DNA from: Candolleomyces eurysporus
Lineage: Eukaryota; Basidiomycota; Agaricomycetes; Agaricales; Psathyrellaceae
Reading direction: 5' to 3'
Assembly (NCBI GenBank): GCA_027579435.1
Contig: JANBPK010000928.1
Location: forward strand, 1 to 64,000
Length of the DNA stretch: 64,000 nucleotides
This document shows, piece by piece, positions 10,559 to 21,111 of the stretch. Within the stretch, counting starts at the first letter, position 1; each line of letters begins with the position of its first letter. Under the pieces are notes generated by a model. The model saw only the letters and a list, made by a program, of their open reading frames with translations, was not told the origin of the DNA and searched no databases. Made by a program: the position numbers and the translations under genes.

Positions 10559-12906
10559 TTACAAAGCATCCCAGAGCCTTCCAAGCCAGCCCCTGGGTGG
10601 GAGGCGTGCTTGTTCTTCAAGATAATGTTTCTCTTCATCGTCAATTTCCTTAAGCCCAGTCACAAGATCAACCCTTGATAAAGGGATGACAGAAGTCTTC
10701 ATAAAGAGCTTGTAGCCAATCCAGAGGAAGAAGAATATTGGAATGGCAATGTAGCTCCTGCAGAGTTTTGTCAGCAAACATGGTCCACACCCATCAAGTC
10801 ACAGAAAATTGCATACGTGATAAAGTTTGCAGTGTTCCATGGGATGAATGTGTCAAATCCTTTGAAGAATGTGATGATGGCAGTGGCACCAAGAGCAAAC
10901 CAACTTCCCCATGGTTGGAAGGGGGCCTTGTAAGGCAGGTCATCTCTTGATTTTCCTTGAAGTTTGAGGGCTTTCATGAAGCGACTAGTCGGTGAAATGA
11001 GCATTGGTCATACTATCTGCACAATAAAGACACTTACATGTGTGAGTAAGCAATACACATCCATGTCAAAGCGCCAAAGGTTGACACCAAGTTGAAGAAC
11101 CATCCGAACACTAGATTGCACATCAGTGAAGAGCTAGATATGCTAGGTGCAATGAAGATTTACCTCTGGATCCAGATGACCTGACATTGAGGAAAACGAG
11201 GCCACAGAACAACGTGCAAAGGATCAACGCAGGGTAAGGGACACCCATACGGTTGACTCGCTTAAAGATCTTGGGCGCTTTCCCTTCGACTGCGAGACCA
11301 TAGAGCGTGCGAGATCCGATGTAAAGATCTGAGTTCGCAGCACTCATCACGAAGATGAGAATGGCACCGTTGATAACATGGTCCAATGTCCTGATACCAA
11401 CCTAAGGAGGACTGGGGTCAGGCGGCAATCTGGATGGGAAACAGGGACGACTTACCAGTCTGGTTGCAACGACAAATGGACTGGCTGCAGCACCAGTCCT
11501 GGCTTGCGTAGCGATGAAGAGGTCTTGGTTCGTGCTGGGAACAATAAGACCGATAACGAAGACACCACCAACATAGAAGACTAGGATACGGAAAAATGTT
11601 CTTCGGATAGCGATAGGGATATTGCGACGGGGATTCTCAGCCTTGGCGAAAAGGCGTCAGCGAAGGTGATGATACAATGGAAAGCTTACATACCTCTCCA
11701 ACAGTGACACCGATGAGCTCAGTTCCCATGTATGCGAACAGTGCATTGGTCAATGTAGCCCAGAATCCAAGGAAGATGGACAGGGAAGTGTTGCCACCAA
11801 CTCGGTCGAGAAGGTATTTGCCCATAGGTCCATTGGGCTCCTTCCAGTATCTGAATCCAAGTCTATCACGATGAGGATTTCCACCTATGTGATTGGTCTA
11901 TAAATGCGCAGATCTCGGGGAAGAAGAGCAAGAACTAACCAAGATCAATGATGATGCCCATCAACAGGAGGGCAATCAGGGCAACGACTATGGAGGATGG
12001 TTAACCTCGGGTTCGGACTCGCAAGTTCTAGGTACTATTAATACTCACTCTTGATTCCAGAAAACCAGAATTCCAGTTCACCGAATACGCGAACTCCCAA
12101 AAGATTTATGACGAAGACTTGTTAAAATGATCAGAATTGACAGCCGACGCCAACTCGGTTTGGAGGACATACTGAAGGTGATAAAAATGACTGGAAAGCA
12201 GGAGTGAGCAAAGATGACGTCCCGAAGAAAGACGGAAAGTAATTACCCATCCAAATGGCAATATGAACGCTCTTGGTCCAATACTGCACAACAACACCAG
12301 CCGCATTAATGTTGTTTGGAGTAACGATGAGCTAGAATGATTGTCAGCATGCAAAAAAAAAAATGGCACGGTTGAAATACTTGCATATTTCGCCAAATAG
12401 TTCCATCCAAGTGCAAAGCCAAGGGCTGGATCCACAAACCGTGTCGCATATCCAGCGAAACCTCGCTTGTGGGGAATATACGCAGCCATCTCTCCCAAAG
12501 CCACCATGACCAGGTAGCAAACGAAGCCGACAAAGGCGTAACCGAGTAGTAAACCTTGTAGGGATGAAGGTGAGAACGATAGCAATCAACAGAAGAATGA
12601 ACGCCCCACCTAGAGGACCACCTCGTCTGAGCGCCGTTCCAGATCCAATGATAAGACCAGTGCCGACGGCTCCACCAAGCTGAGCGTCCAGGGTGAAGTC
12701 AGGGCGCGCAGAAAACGGAGACGGGGACAGAAACGCACCGCAATCATGGAGATTTGCCTGGCCTTGAGACCACGGTGGAGGGTCTCATCCTGCGCGGTTG
12801 GCTCGCGAAGGGTCTCATCGAACTCGATAGCCTCAGAGAGGCTGTCGACCTTCTCCGCGTCGACGACTTTCTCGTTGGTGCTCGTCCTTTTCTCGTCGAG
12901 CGACAT
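10559..12906 (-). CDS. Amino-acid permease, Dip5-like (APC superfamily, YAT family)
   Basis: A plasma-membrane amino-acid/proton symporter. Thirteen exons give 560 aa with every phase consistent: 12739-12906, 12610-12679, 12385-12554, 12247-12331, 12173-12190, 12049-12117, 11940-11987, 11694-11884, 11456-11641, 11164-11401, 11038-11110, 10817-10984, 10559-10757. Family motifs in order: LHRGLKARQISMIALGG (TM1 entry), GTGLIIGSGTALRRGGPLG, VALGEMAAYIP, VDPALGFALGWNY, LGVRVFGELEFW, DRLGFRYWK, AENPRRNIPIAIRR, GAAASPFVVA, NSDLYIGSRTLYGLA, GKAPKIFKR and GVPYPALILC. DPALGF, GFRYW and ENPR(R/K) point to the Dip5 dicarboxylic amino-acid subgroup, but substrate is inferred. Intron 3 uses a GC donor (GCAAGT), and exon 5 is only 18 bases. 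It starts at the ATG giving MSLDEKRTSTNEK, a usual acidic cytosolic N-terminus. Confidence 0.92.
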
Positions 12907-13379
12907 GCTGAACCTCGAGCTGCTCGGCCACCAAAATAAATCGGTGGGAAAAGAAGAAAGAAGTTGGGAAGTACTAGTTCCATGTGTAGTCTGTATGTAT
13001 CTTATAGTTGGCTAGTTCCTGGAGCGGAGTTAATCAGGCTAGGCGAAGTGCCTCTAATCGCATTTTCATCACAAACCGAAAGGAGATGTTCCACACAGCA
13101 TGGGGAAGCATGAGCCCTGGGGTGATGGGACGAAGCGAGAGGGAAGCAGAGTAACGGAAGTGAAGCACATGGTATTGTTCCATTGTGATGGATAAGAGCT
13201 GTGACCCTACACGATAGAGATGCGGATTGCTGAGATGGACACGGCCGTCGAGTGGATGCCCGTCCACTCTCTCCGTATACTGGAGATGTCATATGTCAAG
13301 CCCTCTTGGCAGACAGAAACGGAACACTCGATGCCTTTCCTGGAAACTCTCGGCTCTCGCCAGCGGTTTAAGTCGTAAT
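12907..13379. other. Intergenic region upstream of the permease
   Basis: About 470 bases between the permease start and the stop of the isomerase-like gene; both genes are on the minus strand. It must hold the permease promoter and the isomerase 3' end. I saw no clear TATA box, repeat or small gene. Confidence 0.6.
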
Positions 13380-14702
13380 TCACAGCTTGTGCTTGATCTC
13401 TTTTGCCCCGATCTTCCTGAATCTTTCCTGGGGTACTCCACTGGCGAATAGTGCTGCCTGAGCTGTGGAAAGTATATCGTACGTCAATCATCCGTCACCT
13501 ATCTCTGTCGACAGCACTTACCGTAACCCTCTCTCAAGTTCACAGCATCCATATTGTTCTTCTCATTCAGACCTGCCTGGATGAGAGACCGAATGGACAA
13601 AATTGCTGTAGGGTCCAGTCCATCCAATTCCGAAAGAACCTCCTGTCGAACTGCCTCCCGGAAATGGGGTACAGACTGCTCGGGGAATATTTTACTGACA
13701 ACAATCATCACTGCCCGCTCGAGACCTGAATACGACGTACTTCCTTCGCCATTGCTAGCCCCACTATGTCCCAGTGCTCAGTCCCGGTCACCGTTGTCAA
13801 GAGGCCAGACTCACTTCGATTGACAAAGCTAACACTTGCGCCTGCCTCCGCGGCGATGCCTGATAACTATGATAAGCTTATTGTCTGCACTAGTCTGAAG
13901 AGGGGATCGTACCGAGGAGGCCGAACGGGCGCGAAAGCCAGACGTTCGGAAGTGCATAAATGAATCGGAATACCCCCAAAACGCTGAAACAGATGTTACG
14001 AGTGAACACGAGGTCTTAGCGTTCCAAGAACCTGATCCCTACCTGCCATAATTCCTGGAGGTCGACTTCTTTCAGAGCTCTGCACAGGAAATATTACGGG
14101 AATACGCACCCATAACCGGCCCGTTCAAAGCTGCAACGAGGATCTTACGATGCGAGTACAACTGGTACTTGGATTTAATACCCCCTATTAATCCACAAAA
14201 CGAAGACGTACAGCCTGACCGAGGTCCACGGTCGAGTTCACAACGTTAGTGGTAAACGCCTTTCGGACGTTTCCCGTTGTGCCACTAACAGTAGAGCTGG
14301 CCTTGACATCCGTACCCCTGTCCAAGAGTGAATGATCGGTCTTTGGTAGATAACGGAGAGATAAGGCAGCCTCATATTTTACGCGCAAAACCATCTCCCA
14401 GTGCCTACAAGCGAAAAAATAAATGGCTAAGCTTTCTGCAATATAAAGCCCGGTATTAGCATAAGATGAACAAACCTTGGAGGAGAGTAACAAGAGCATC
14501 GTCTCTCGTATCTAGTTCCCGCAGCGTATTGGCAAGGAAGTTATAGTCTGAAGGAACCAACCAAACTTTTACTTGAAAGCGAGCATTGAGAAAGGGGCGG
14601 GCACCTACCTTCGGGAGTCAATGCATTGAGGGACTTCGGTCGGTTGAGCGTAATAGTAGCAATTCGGTCAGAAACTTGAAGGGTGATTGTGCTTTCAGCC
14701 AT
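13380..14702 (-). CDS. Delta3,delta2-enoyl-CoA isomerase / enoyl-CoA hydratase family, peroxisomal; frame damaged
   Basis: Crotonase-fold protein of fatty-acid beta-oxidation. Pieces in order: MAESTITLQVSDRIATITLN, RPKSLNALTPE, DYNFLANTLRELD, GTGRWFCAGTDVK, KILVAALNGPVMG, FRFIYALPNVWLSRPFGLLG, IAAEAGASVSFVNR (with the expected catalytic Glu), KIFPEQSVPHFREAV, LDGLDPTAILSIRSLIQAGL and a C-terminus AKEIKHKL. The -HKL end resembles the variant PTS1 -HRL of yeast Eci1, so import into peroxisomes is likely. Nine or so short introns are visible. Two defects are seen. Near 13969-13972 one base seems missing between GIMAAFWGY and FRFIYALPN. Near 13712-13770 the usual stretch of about 14 residues before KIFPEQ is absent or unreadable. 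Whether these are real mutations or sequence errors cannot be told. Confidence 0.75.
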
Positions 14703-14928
14703 CTCAATCTATGGTGGAAGCTGGTTTGCAGAGAAGGATAGGCTGGGGCCATGGACCTGCTGGGCATAAATGGTAAAAAAGGCGGGGAGCATCAAGCTTG
14801 GGACCGGCAAAAGCGACAATGAAAGCCGGTAGTGGATTTAGGGCCGTCTCAGTAATGGTATGATACCCCTTATTATGATCGATCAGTTGACCCGCTTGCC
14901 GAATAGACCTGTGGCAGGCCCTCAGCGC

Positions 14929-15628
14929 TCAGCGGCAGCTGGGTTTCGCTGTCTTGGCCCGCTGTCTTGGCCCAATTCGTTCAGGCATCGTCCAATTCAT
15001 TCCCGATTTACTCGTCATATAGTTGTGTGCAACGGCCGTGACTGTAGCAACGACGTCTTGGCCATGCGAAATACATCGCTCCCGCAGTTTCTGCGCTGCC
15101 ACAGCCGCTGCTCGAGAATTCTGGCAGCATGTACGACACTTCTTCTCCACGCAATTCTGGTTGCCAGCGGTCCGCGTACACTTCTGGTTATAGCAGTCAT
15201 TGTTGGAACAGAAAATACGGGCGGATGACTGAGGCAGCAAAAGATTGGGAGGCAGGACGCTGAGAAGAGGGGATGGGAGATACAGGGCGAAGGAGCCCCT
15301 GGTTGCCAAGTGGTGGATTCTGCAGGCGAGCAAGCAGATTGTTGGCGTCCTCCATCTTGTAGGCAGGTGTACGAAATATCGTCCAGCGACACTTGGTGTT
15401 AACGCACTGGAAGCCCGATGAATTTCAGGAAGAATAAAAAGAAGGAAATGAGTTCACTGTTTGACAGATTGAACCACGGAGATGCTGCTTCTCAACTGCT
15501 CCCTGCCCGAGGTAAACTCGAAGCAATCCCATCGGTTGACCACAGGTAGGTGACTGGCACGTAGGCAAGGGGGTGACTTGAGGGTCTATGGATAGCTCTT
15601 CCATGGTGAGTTGATGACGGTGAGCCAT
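14929..15628 (-). CDS. Cysteine-rich basidiomycete protein of unknown function
   Basis: Three exons (15458-15628, 15284-15406, 14929-15228) give 197 aa with consistent phases. Paired cysteines occur in TCQSPTCGQPMG (about residues 23-35), ICQTCVNTKCRW (about 54-65) and the C-terminal block FCSNNDCYNQKC, NCVEKKCRTCCQ and CISHG. The spacing looks like a metal-binding fold (C.C...CRW, then C..C...C..CC...C..H) that recurs in uncharacterised agaricomycete proteins, as far as I recall. No signal peptide or membrane segment. It may be nuclear or nucleic-acid associated, but function is unknown. It lies divergent from the F-box gene starting at 16321. Confidence 0.6.
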
Positions 15629-16320
15629 CCGATCCTTGTCGACATTTTATACCTCAACTGATGGAGCTTTGACGGTCTCGGGGTGCGGGGTCAAGCCAAT
15701 CTAACAACCTTCTAAAGTAGCGGCAAAGGGAGAAATTCTGTGCATTGAGGAATAACTAGGCCAAGGAGGATACAAAGCAAAGGAAGAACAGCGACGACAA
15801 CATAGACAACGGGCTGTGGACTTTGGACCGGGACCGGCACTTTGATCCCGACCAATCCGATATCCTGTTGATACCCAATTTAGGCGGATATTCGGCTTTT
15901 GCCGAACAATATGATCGTTGGTATTTGGCTACGGTCGGTGACCACAGGTCCAGCACTTTGCGTTTTGGTCTCCTCCCACATTGGCCTCCTTCGTGCTGCG
16001 CTCGAGAGGTCAAATATTGCTCGCTGTGCAAATATACAGCCGCCTCCTCCTCTCATTGCGCTGGTGAGGGTCTGAGGCATAAGTGATTGACTACACGCCA
16101 CATTTCGTGCAGCTCAGGCTCTCTTTCCCTGGTCGATTAATTTGGAGGTGAGCGAATTCTCATCCACTCACTTACCAGTCTGATATGTAAAGATACTGTG
16201 TCCATACTCCTGTAGATTCTAAAGACACATCCACCACTGCCATCTACTTCCGGGCCCTTCAGCCAGGTAAGTTTCACTTTGTGTGCCTGTCGCCGCCACT
16301 CAACACTGGTCCAACAAAAG
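15629..16320. promoter_or_regulatory. Shared divergent intergenic region
   Basis: About 690 bases between two divergently transcribed genes, so it must carry both promoters. The end next to the F-box gene contains CAGGTAAGTTTCAC (near 16262) and ends in AAAAG directly before ATGTC, which looks like an intron in the 5' leader of the F-box gene. No conserved element was recognised. Confidence 0.4.
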
Positions 16321-17961
16321 ATGTCATCTATCAGAGATATTTATGGACCCGTATTCACTCCTCCAACCCAGCCTCGGAGGGTCAATGCGAAGGTGTCGGA
16401 ACCGGTTGAAACGCATAGCCCAATCTGCAACCTCCCACCCGAGCTCTTGAGCAAGATATTCGAGCACTACAACGTTCTCCCTGATAAGTCCAGTCCAGGG
16501 ATCATCAAATCTACTATTTTCCTCAGCCTCGTATGCAAGACATGGCGAATGGTGGCTGAATCAACCCCTGCTCTGTGGAACCATATCGTCGTCTCTTTCC
16601 CTCAAGCCCCGGAATTGGACGAGCCACAGGACCGAGAGGAGTATTGGGATTATTGTGACGACTTGCAGGACTGGATGAGAAAGCTCACTCGCTTTGGCTC
16701 CTTCCTCAAGAAGTCGGTTGCTCGTTCCGGCAGTCTGCCACTGTACGTCTACCTTGGAACCAAACGGCGGGAACCGCACCATCTCCTTGACGAGGATGCA
16801 GATAGGATCTTTAGCAATGTATTCCTGCCTTTGCTTGAGGTGACCGACAGGTGGCACGGGATCTTCGGCAATGTGGACTACAATTCGGCCACGTTCTCCA
16901 TTTTTGTTTCGGCGCGGCATGGCGACGTTTTCCCGGAACTCAGGCGCATCGAACTCGACATCAAAATGGGGTCCTCTAAGTTCAATAGGAGGAAAGCATC
17001 TTCCTGGCGAGGAAGGTCCACTGGAACAATCTGGCACGCGCCCAAACTCGAATTGATCAAGTGTGCGCATATGCCTATGTTCAGTCGCGTTTTGGGTATC
17101 TTGCCTGCGTGGTCGGGTCTCGTAGAACTCGACTCCTTGTTGTGCACTGCGGATCAGATGGCTTTGGTACTTGCTTCTTGCCCTCTTCTCGCACAAGCCA
17201 CCTTCAGGAGCCCAGTTCTAGAGGATACCCCTGAGCGCGAATCGGTTCTCGATGGCCACCTCTATGAACTCGCCTCTCTCAAGAGTCTCTCCTTGACCAA
17301 CCTCAGCATCATGGCTGTCAATCGTGTCTTTGCCAACTTCCGCTTTCCTGCGTTAGAGACTCTGGCCATACACAACTGGAGATGTGACCACCGTCCCCAG
17401 AAGAGGTGTAATTTAGGTCATTACGAGATCGTTATCAAGTGCGCGGAAAGCCTGAAGAGCTTGACGCTTGACCACGCGTGCATTACCAAGGACCATCTGC
17501 AGCTGTACATCGAACGCCTGAACCGCAATTTGGAGTCATTGACGCTTGATTATACCGAGTTGGAGCGTGTCCCTTGGCCGCATCGATATGACTCGGGACT
17601 CTTCGACAACGAGGTGCTGAAGCAAATAATCCCAACGGCAGACCGATCGGAGGGTGGGGATGCCAATATCGTTTTCCCCCGACTCAGGAACCTCGAATGC
17701 TACCTCCCCGAGAACGGAGATGATTTGGGAGTGGATGAAGGGACATTGTGTCAGTTTATCGAAGCTGCTAAGAGCGCTGGTAATCTCCGGTGGCTCGAAT
17801 TCTCCGGTAGGGTGTTTACAGGGGATAGAAAGAAGGTGTCTCAGCGACTGGAGTTTCAAAAGGTTGTGGCGAAGAGATGTCGAATCACGATCTCGGCTTT
17901 ATATGCCAAGCCACCAAACGTCTCAGCAGATGAAGGCTCGACGGCAGCCGCGACAGAGTGA
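16321..17961 (+). CDS. F-box protein with leucine-rich C-terminal region
   Basis: Single-exon gene of 546 aa beginning MSSIRDIYGPVF. The F-box-like motif is CNLPPELLSKIFEHYNVLP (about residues 37-55), followed by LVCKTWRMVAESTPALWNH, which is the usual second half of agaricomycete F-box proteins. The rest has irregular leucine-rich stretches such as LASLKSLSLTNLSIMAVNRV, ESLKSLTLDHACI and NLESLTLDYTELE, typical of substrate-binding LRRs. It would act as the substrate receptor of an SCF (Skp1-Cullin-F-box) ubiquitin ligase; the target is unknown. An in-frame upstream ATG at 16279 falls in sequence that looks like a leader intron, so 16321 is preferred. Confidence 0.85.
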   Translation: MSSIRDIYGPVFTPPTQPRRVNAKVSEPVETHSPICNLPPELLSKIFEHYNVLPDKSSPGIIKSTIFLSLVCKTWRMVAESTPALWNHIVVSFPQAPELDEPQDREEYWDYCDDLQDWMRKLTRFGSFLKKSVARSGSLPLYVYLGTKRREPHHLLDEDADRIFSNVFLPLLEVTDRWHGIFGNVDYNSATFSIFVSARHGDVFPELRRIELDIKMGSSKFNRRKASSWRGRSTGTIWHAPKLELIKCAHMPMFSRVLGILPAWSGLVELDSLLCTADQMALVLASCPLLAQATFRSPVLEDTPERESVLDGHLYELASLKSLSLTNLSIMAVNRVFANFRFPALETLAIHNWRCDHRPQKRCNLGHYEIVIKCAESLKSLTLDHACITKDHLQLYIERLNRNLESLTLDYTELERVPWPHRYDSGLFDNEVLKQIIPTADRSEGGDANIVFPRLRNLECYLPENGDDLGVDEGTLCQFIEAAKSAGNLRWLEFSGRVFTGDRKKVSQRLEFQKVVAKRCRITISALYAKPPNVSADEGSTAAATE

Positions 17962-18313
17962 CAAGATGGCGTTGGTCTGAGTGTTACGTGGGAAGGAAGG
18001 ATTTGGATGCGTTGATTTGCTGCGATTGAATGGATTTCATTGTTTGATTGTATGCCTCCCCTGTATTTTATTATGGTTTTTTGTGCAGATCTCACTCGAC
18101 GTGCTTTTTCTATGTATACTATACGCGTGAGATGCGCCGTCATCACTCTTATGAATATTGTCCTCATTTGACTTCTCGTTTCAATTACATCCTGTTGTCA
18201 TCTAACCCAAAACTATAGTAAAGCAAACATTTATAGCAACACACAATACAATCAAAAGTACTCTGGCATGTGCTAAAGGATTGATGTACGCAGAAACGTC
18301 GACATCAACGTCA
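17962..18313. other. Intergenic, 3' end of the F-box gene
   Basis: AT-rich stretch of about 350 bases with no gene. It should contain the F-box polyadenylation site, but no single signal stands out. Confidence 0.5.
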
Positions 18314-19660
18314 TTATAGGCGAGACCCTGCATATGACGGGCTCTCAAATTCAAACGTTCCCCCTAAACTCCCACTGACGCGCAGTCCGATCGTTTGAGC
18401 TTCCCCATCCACAATTTTGTGGCCACACGATTGAGAGATGCGAAACGCTCTCGGTAGGATAACGCGTTGACCAACGGGTCGAAAGGGGAGAGAGAAACAA
18501 AGCAAGTGTATTGCTGGGAAGAGGCGACTCTTTCGACATTTTTCTCTCAAGGTGGACCTCCTCGACACGATTTCATTTGTTCACGGACTGGAGGAGCCAC
18601 TCCATTATGCAAGCGACATGTAGGATAGGTGGAGTCTGAATAGCAAGTCACAGAATGTCAGACACTCCAGATACCCTATGTTGAAGCCTTGCAACAAAAC
18701 TACGCGGGGTTCAGCCCATATCACGGTGTCGGTCGCTGTTTGTAGGGATGACGGCCCACCTGATTCACGGAGGCCATCCCTACAGCCCAATATCGATCGC
18801 AGCTTCTTGAGAGTTCAACTCATTGTCCAAAGTGTATTCCACGCTGGGTACGAAACCTTGCCTCGCCGCAGATGAAGGCGAATATTCTGAATCCTAGGAA
18901 ATGTACCTTCGGTCGGCCTCTTCTGACACTCTTCTGCCAATAAGACTAGCTCTAGCCTCTAGCGAAGGAGACCTGATTTCCGAAAACACTTGCTTTTCGT
19001 CTCGCAAGAAGTTGAGAATCGTGTGAGTTCCATCCAACTACTGGCTTGTATGCCGGCGCTTGAGATTAGACACAGCGACCGTGCGTCCTTCGACCCCTTC
19101 AAAATCGCCTGGACGAATCAGAATGGCCACATTGGTCTCACTATACAGATCCTCTTCAGCCGGAATCTACTATACGAGCCACGATTCGCGTCGAGAACGG
19201 CAACTTCATGGGGGATTTTGCAGCCAGTGACGGCGTAGACCTGACATGAGGTAGCTTCGGGAGAAGGATCGGGATGATTGTCCATAGCGGTGATGGCTCC
19301 GGGTCCCTCTGGCAACCAAGTGGAGAGTTCGGGCAGGGTTTTCCAGGTAGTAGTTCCTCTCAAGGAAGCCACAAACGTCGTCGTTGAACTTCTTGGGATC
19401 GTGGCAGACACGGCTGCGGGGCCAGCGAAGATCGAGGGTCGAAAATATGACTTTCGCCGCATGGACGTGGATCTATCTCGATACTTAGTAGGTTGCGTGA
19501 TTCAGCGCGGGGACGTCATCGAGGTTTTAGGACGGTTGCAATGACGTCCTCGCGGATCGTTTCGGAGGGCGTGATGGTGGCGAACGTAGATGGTGAGCTC
19601 GAGGGTTCCCTTGAGCGGGTTTGATGCGTCATTGTGTTTACCAATAGACATCCACGATGA
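18314..19660 (-). pseudogene. F-box gene relic
   Basis: On the minus strand a degenerate F-box reads ITPSETIREDVIATVLK, then after a frame change NLDDVPALNHATY, stop, VSR, stop, IHVHAAKVIFSTLDLRW, HDPKKFNDDVCGFLERNYY and ARTLHLVA. That order is what F-box proteins of this type show (F-box, then LVSR..., then KVIFSTL). Two stops (TAA and TAG) and a frameshift make it inactive. A further open stretch at 18314-18568 (KIVDGEAQTIGLRVSG) may be its 3' remnant. It is inverted relative to the relic at 22200-23620. Confidence 0.55.
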
Positions 19661-20154
19661 GCACACACAGGCCACGATCTTATCTTAACGGTCAAATTAA
19701 ACCGAGCCCGACTTCTCACCACTACACGTCGACATAGGAACTGAAGGTAGTCCAAATTGAATGGCACATTGTTGTACGTATTTGGAGCGCATGGGCGTAA
19801 GCGTTGTTCCTTGTATCAAGTGTCCCTTTCTCACGGTCGGAAATGGGCGGCGACCCTTTCTTGGCCCACATTTGCGCCACAATATTGAATACAAGCGCAC
19901 TCAATTTCAAGGTTATGACAGCTGGCATGGCGAAAGATGATGAACAACCCGCTGTTTTGTGGCTCTTGTTGCTTAACCACCACCCACTCACTTCCAGTGC
20001 AGGGCACAAGCACCCAGCGAGGTCAGTAGTCGCGTCTAAGCTATTCAGAAGTTTCTATGACGCTGATTTCGTCGATTAGCCTTTCCGACCCCAGCTAGCC
20101 ACGTCAACCTGCTTTCATTCTTCGTTCTCGTGCATCAAAGCAGCTCTCGTCGTC

Positions 20155-21111
20155 ATGATGCTCGCTCTATACGCTACATGGCTTGTAGCCCTGCTGCCAG
20201 TCGTCTGTGGAGCCCCCTATAACGTTACCGTGGATGATACCGATCCTTCAGTAACGTGGGTTGGAAATTGGGCGAGAACCCTTCCAGGCTTCGGGAAAGC
20301 GTTCAATGGGACATATGCAACCGCGAAGAATGACTCTAACGCCTACGCAGAATTCAAATTCACTGGCGAGTTCCTTTCTATCGATGTATTTGGCCATTTC
20401 CCCTGACCCCCTATCTTCGCGATCGCAGGCGTCGCCGTTTATTTCGCCGCCCCTCGATGGCCATACGAGGCTTCGACGAGAATTACGCTCGACCCTGAGA
20501 CTCCTGGTGCAAAGCCGCTGCTCCTGAGCCTCGAAGACTACTCAGAGTCATCGAAGGGAGAAAATTTTGGGCAGGCAATGGTTTTGGCGTCAGCAACTGG
20601 TTTGGAGTATAAGGAGCACACCGTTCGGGTAGACGTTGGGGAAAACGCAACATACTCTGTATTCGACGCGTTTATGTGAGTATCGTGCCTCTATTTCATC
20701 GTTTCTCTCTCATCGCCAACTCGCCGTTACCATGATTGTAGATACACCACTCTCGAGCCTTCAGACGCCTCTTCCGCACCTTCCCCCACGTCTTCCTCTG
20801 CCGCCGCATTTACAGCTATTCCCGAAGCCTTGATCGAGCCACTGTCAGTTCCAACTGCATCTTCGACGCCGGCTCCTGTCTCTGCGGCCAAGAAAGACGT
20901 GAATCTCGGTGTGATATTCGGCCCCATATGCGCTGTCGTTGCGCTCGTAGTGGCCGGTTCAGCCTACTTCCTCTACTGCTTCAAGAAGCGAAGTAGGCGA
21001 TCGGCTGATTTCTCTAAAAAGACAACCGATTTCACCGAAAGCGACGGGAAGATCGAAGAGGGTAGGGGCTCGTCCACCTACGAGATCAAGTTCCCGAAGC
21101 ATAGCGACTAG
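20155..21111 (+). CDS. Single-pass membrane protein with signal peptide and Ser/Thr-rich stalk
   Basis: Three exons (20155-20365, 20429-20675, 20742-21111) give 275 aa. The N-terminal hydrophobic stretch MMLALYATWLVALLPVVCGA is a signal peptide. The ectodomain has several N-glycosylation sequons (YNVTV, FNGTY, KNDSN, ENATY). Residues about 155-195 are a Ser/Ala/Pro-rich stalk. A transmembrane helix GVIFGPICAVVALVVAGSAY is followed by FLYCF and a basic stop-transfer KKRSRR with a short cytosolic tail. This layout is very common in Agaricomycetes and usually of unknown function; a surface or wall sensor is a guess. Intron 1 fits only with a GC donor (GCGAGT) if the frame GVAVYFA is to be kept. 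Confidence 0.7.

Noticed and set aside
16279..16320. Start of the F-box gene at 16279
   Set aside because: The sequence begins with a GTAAGT donor just before and ends in AAAAG, so it looks like a leader intron.
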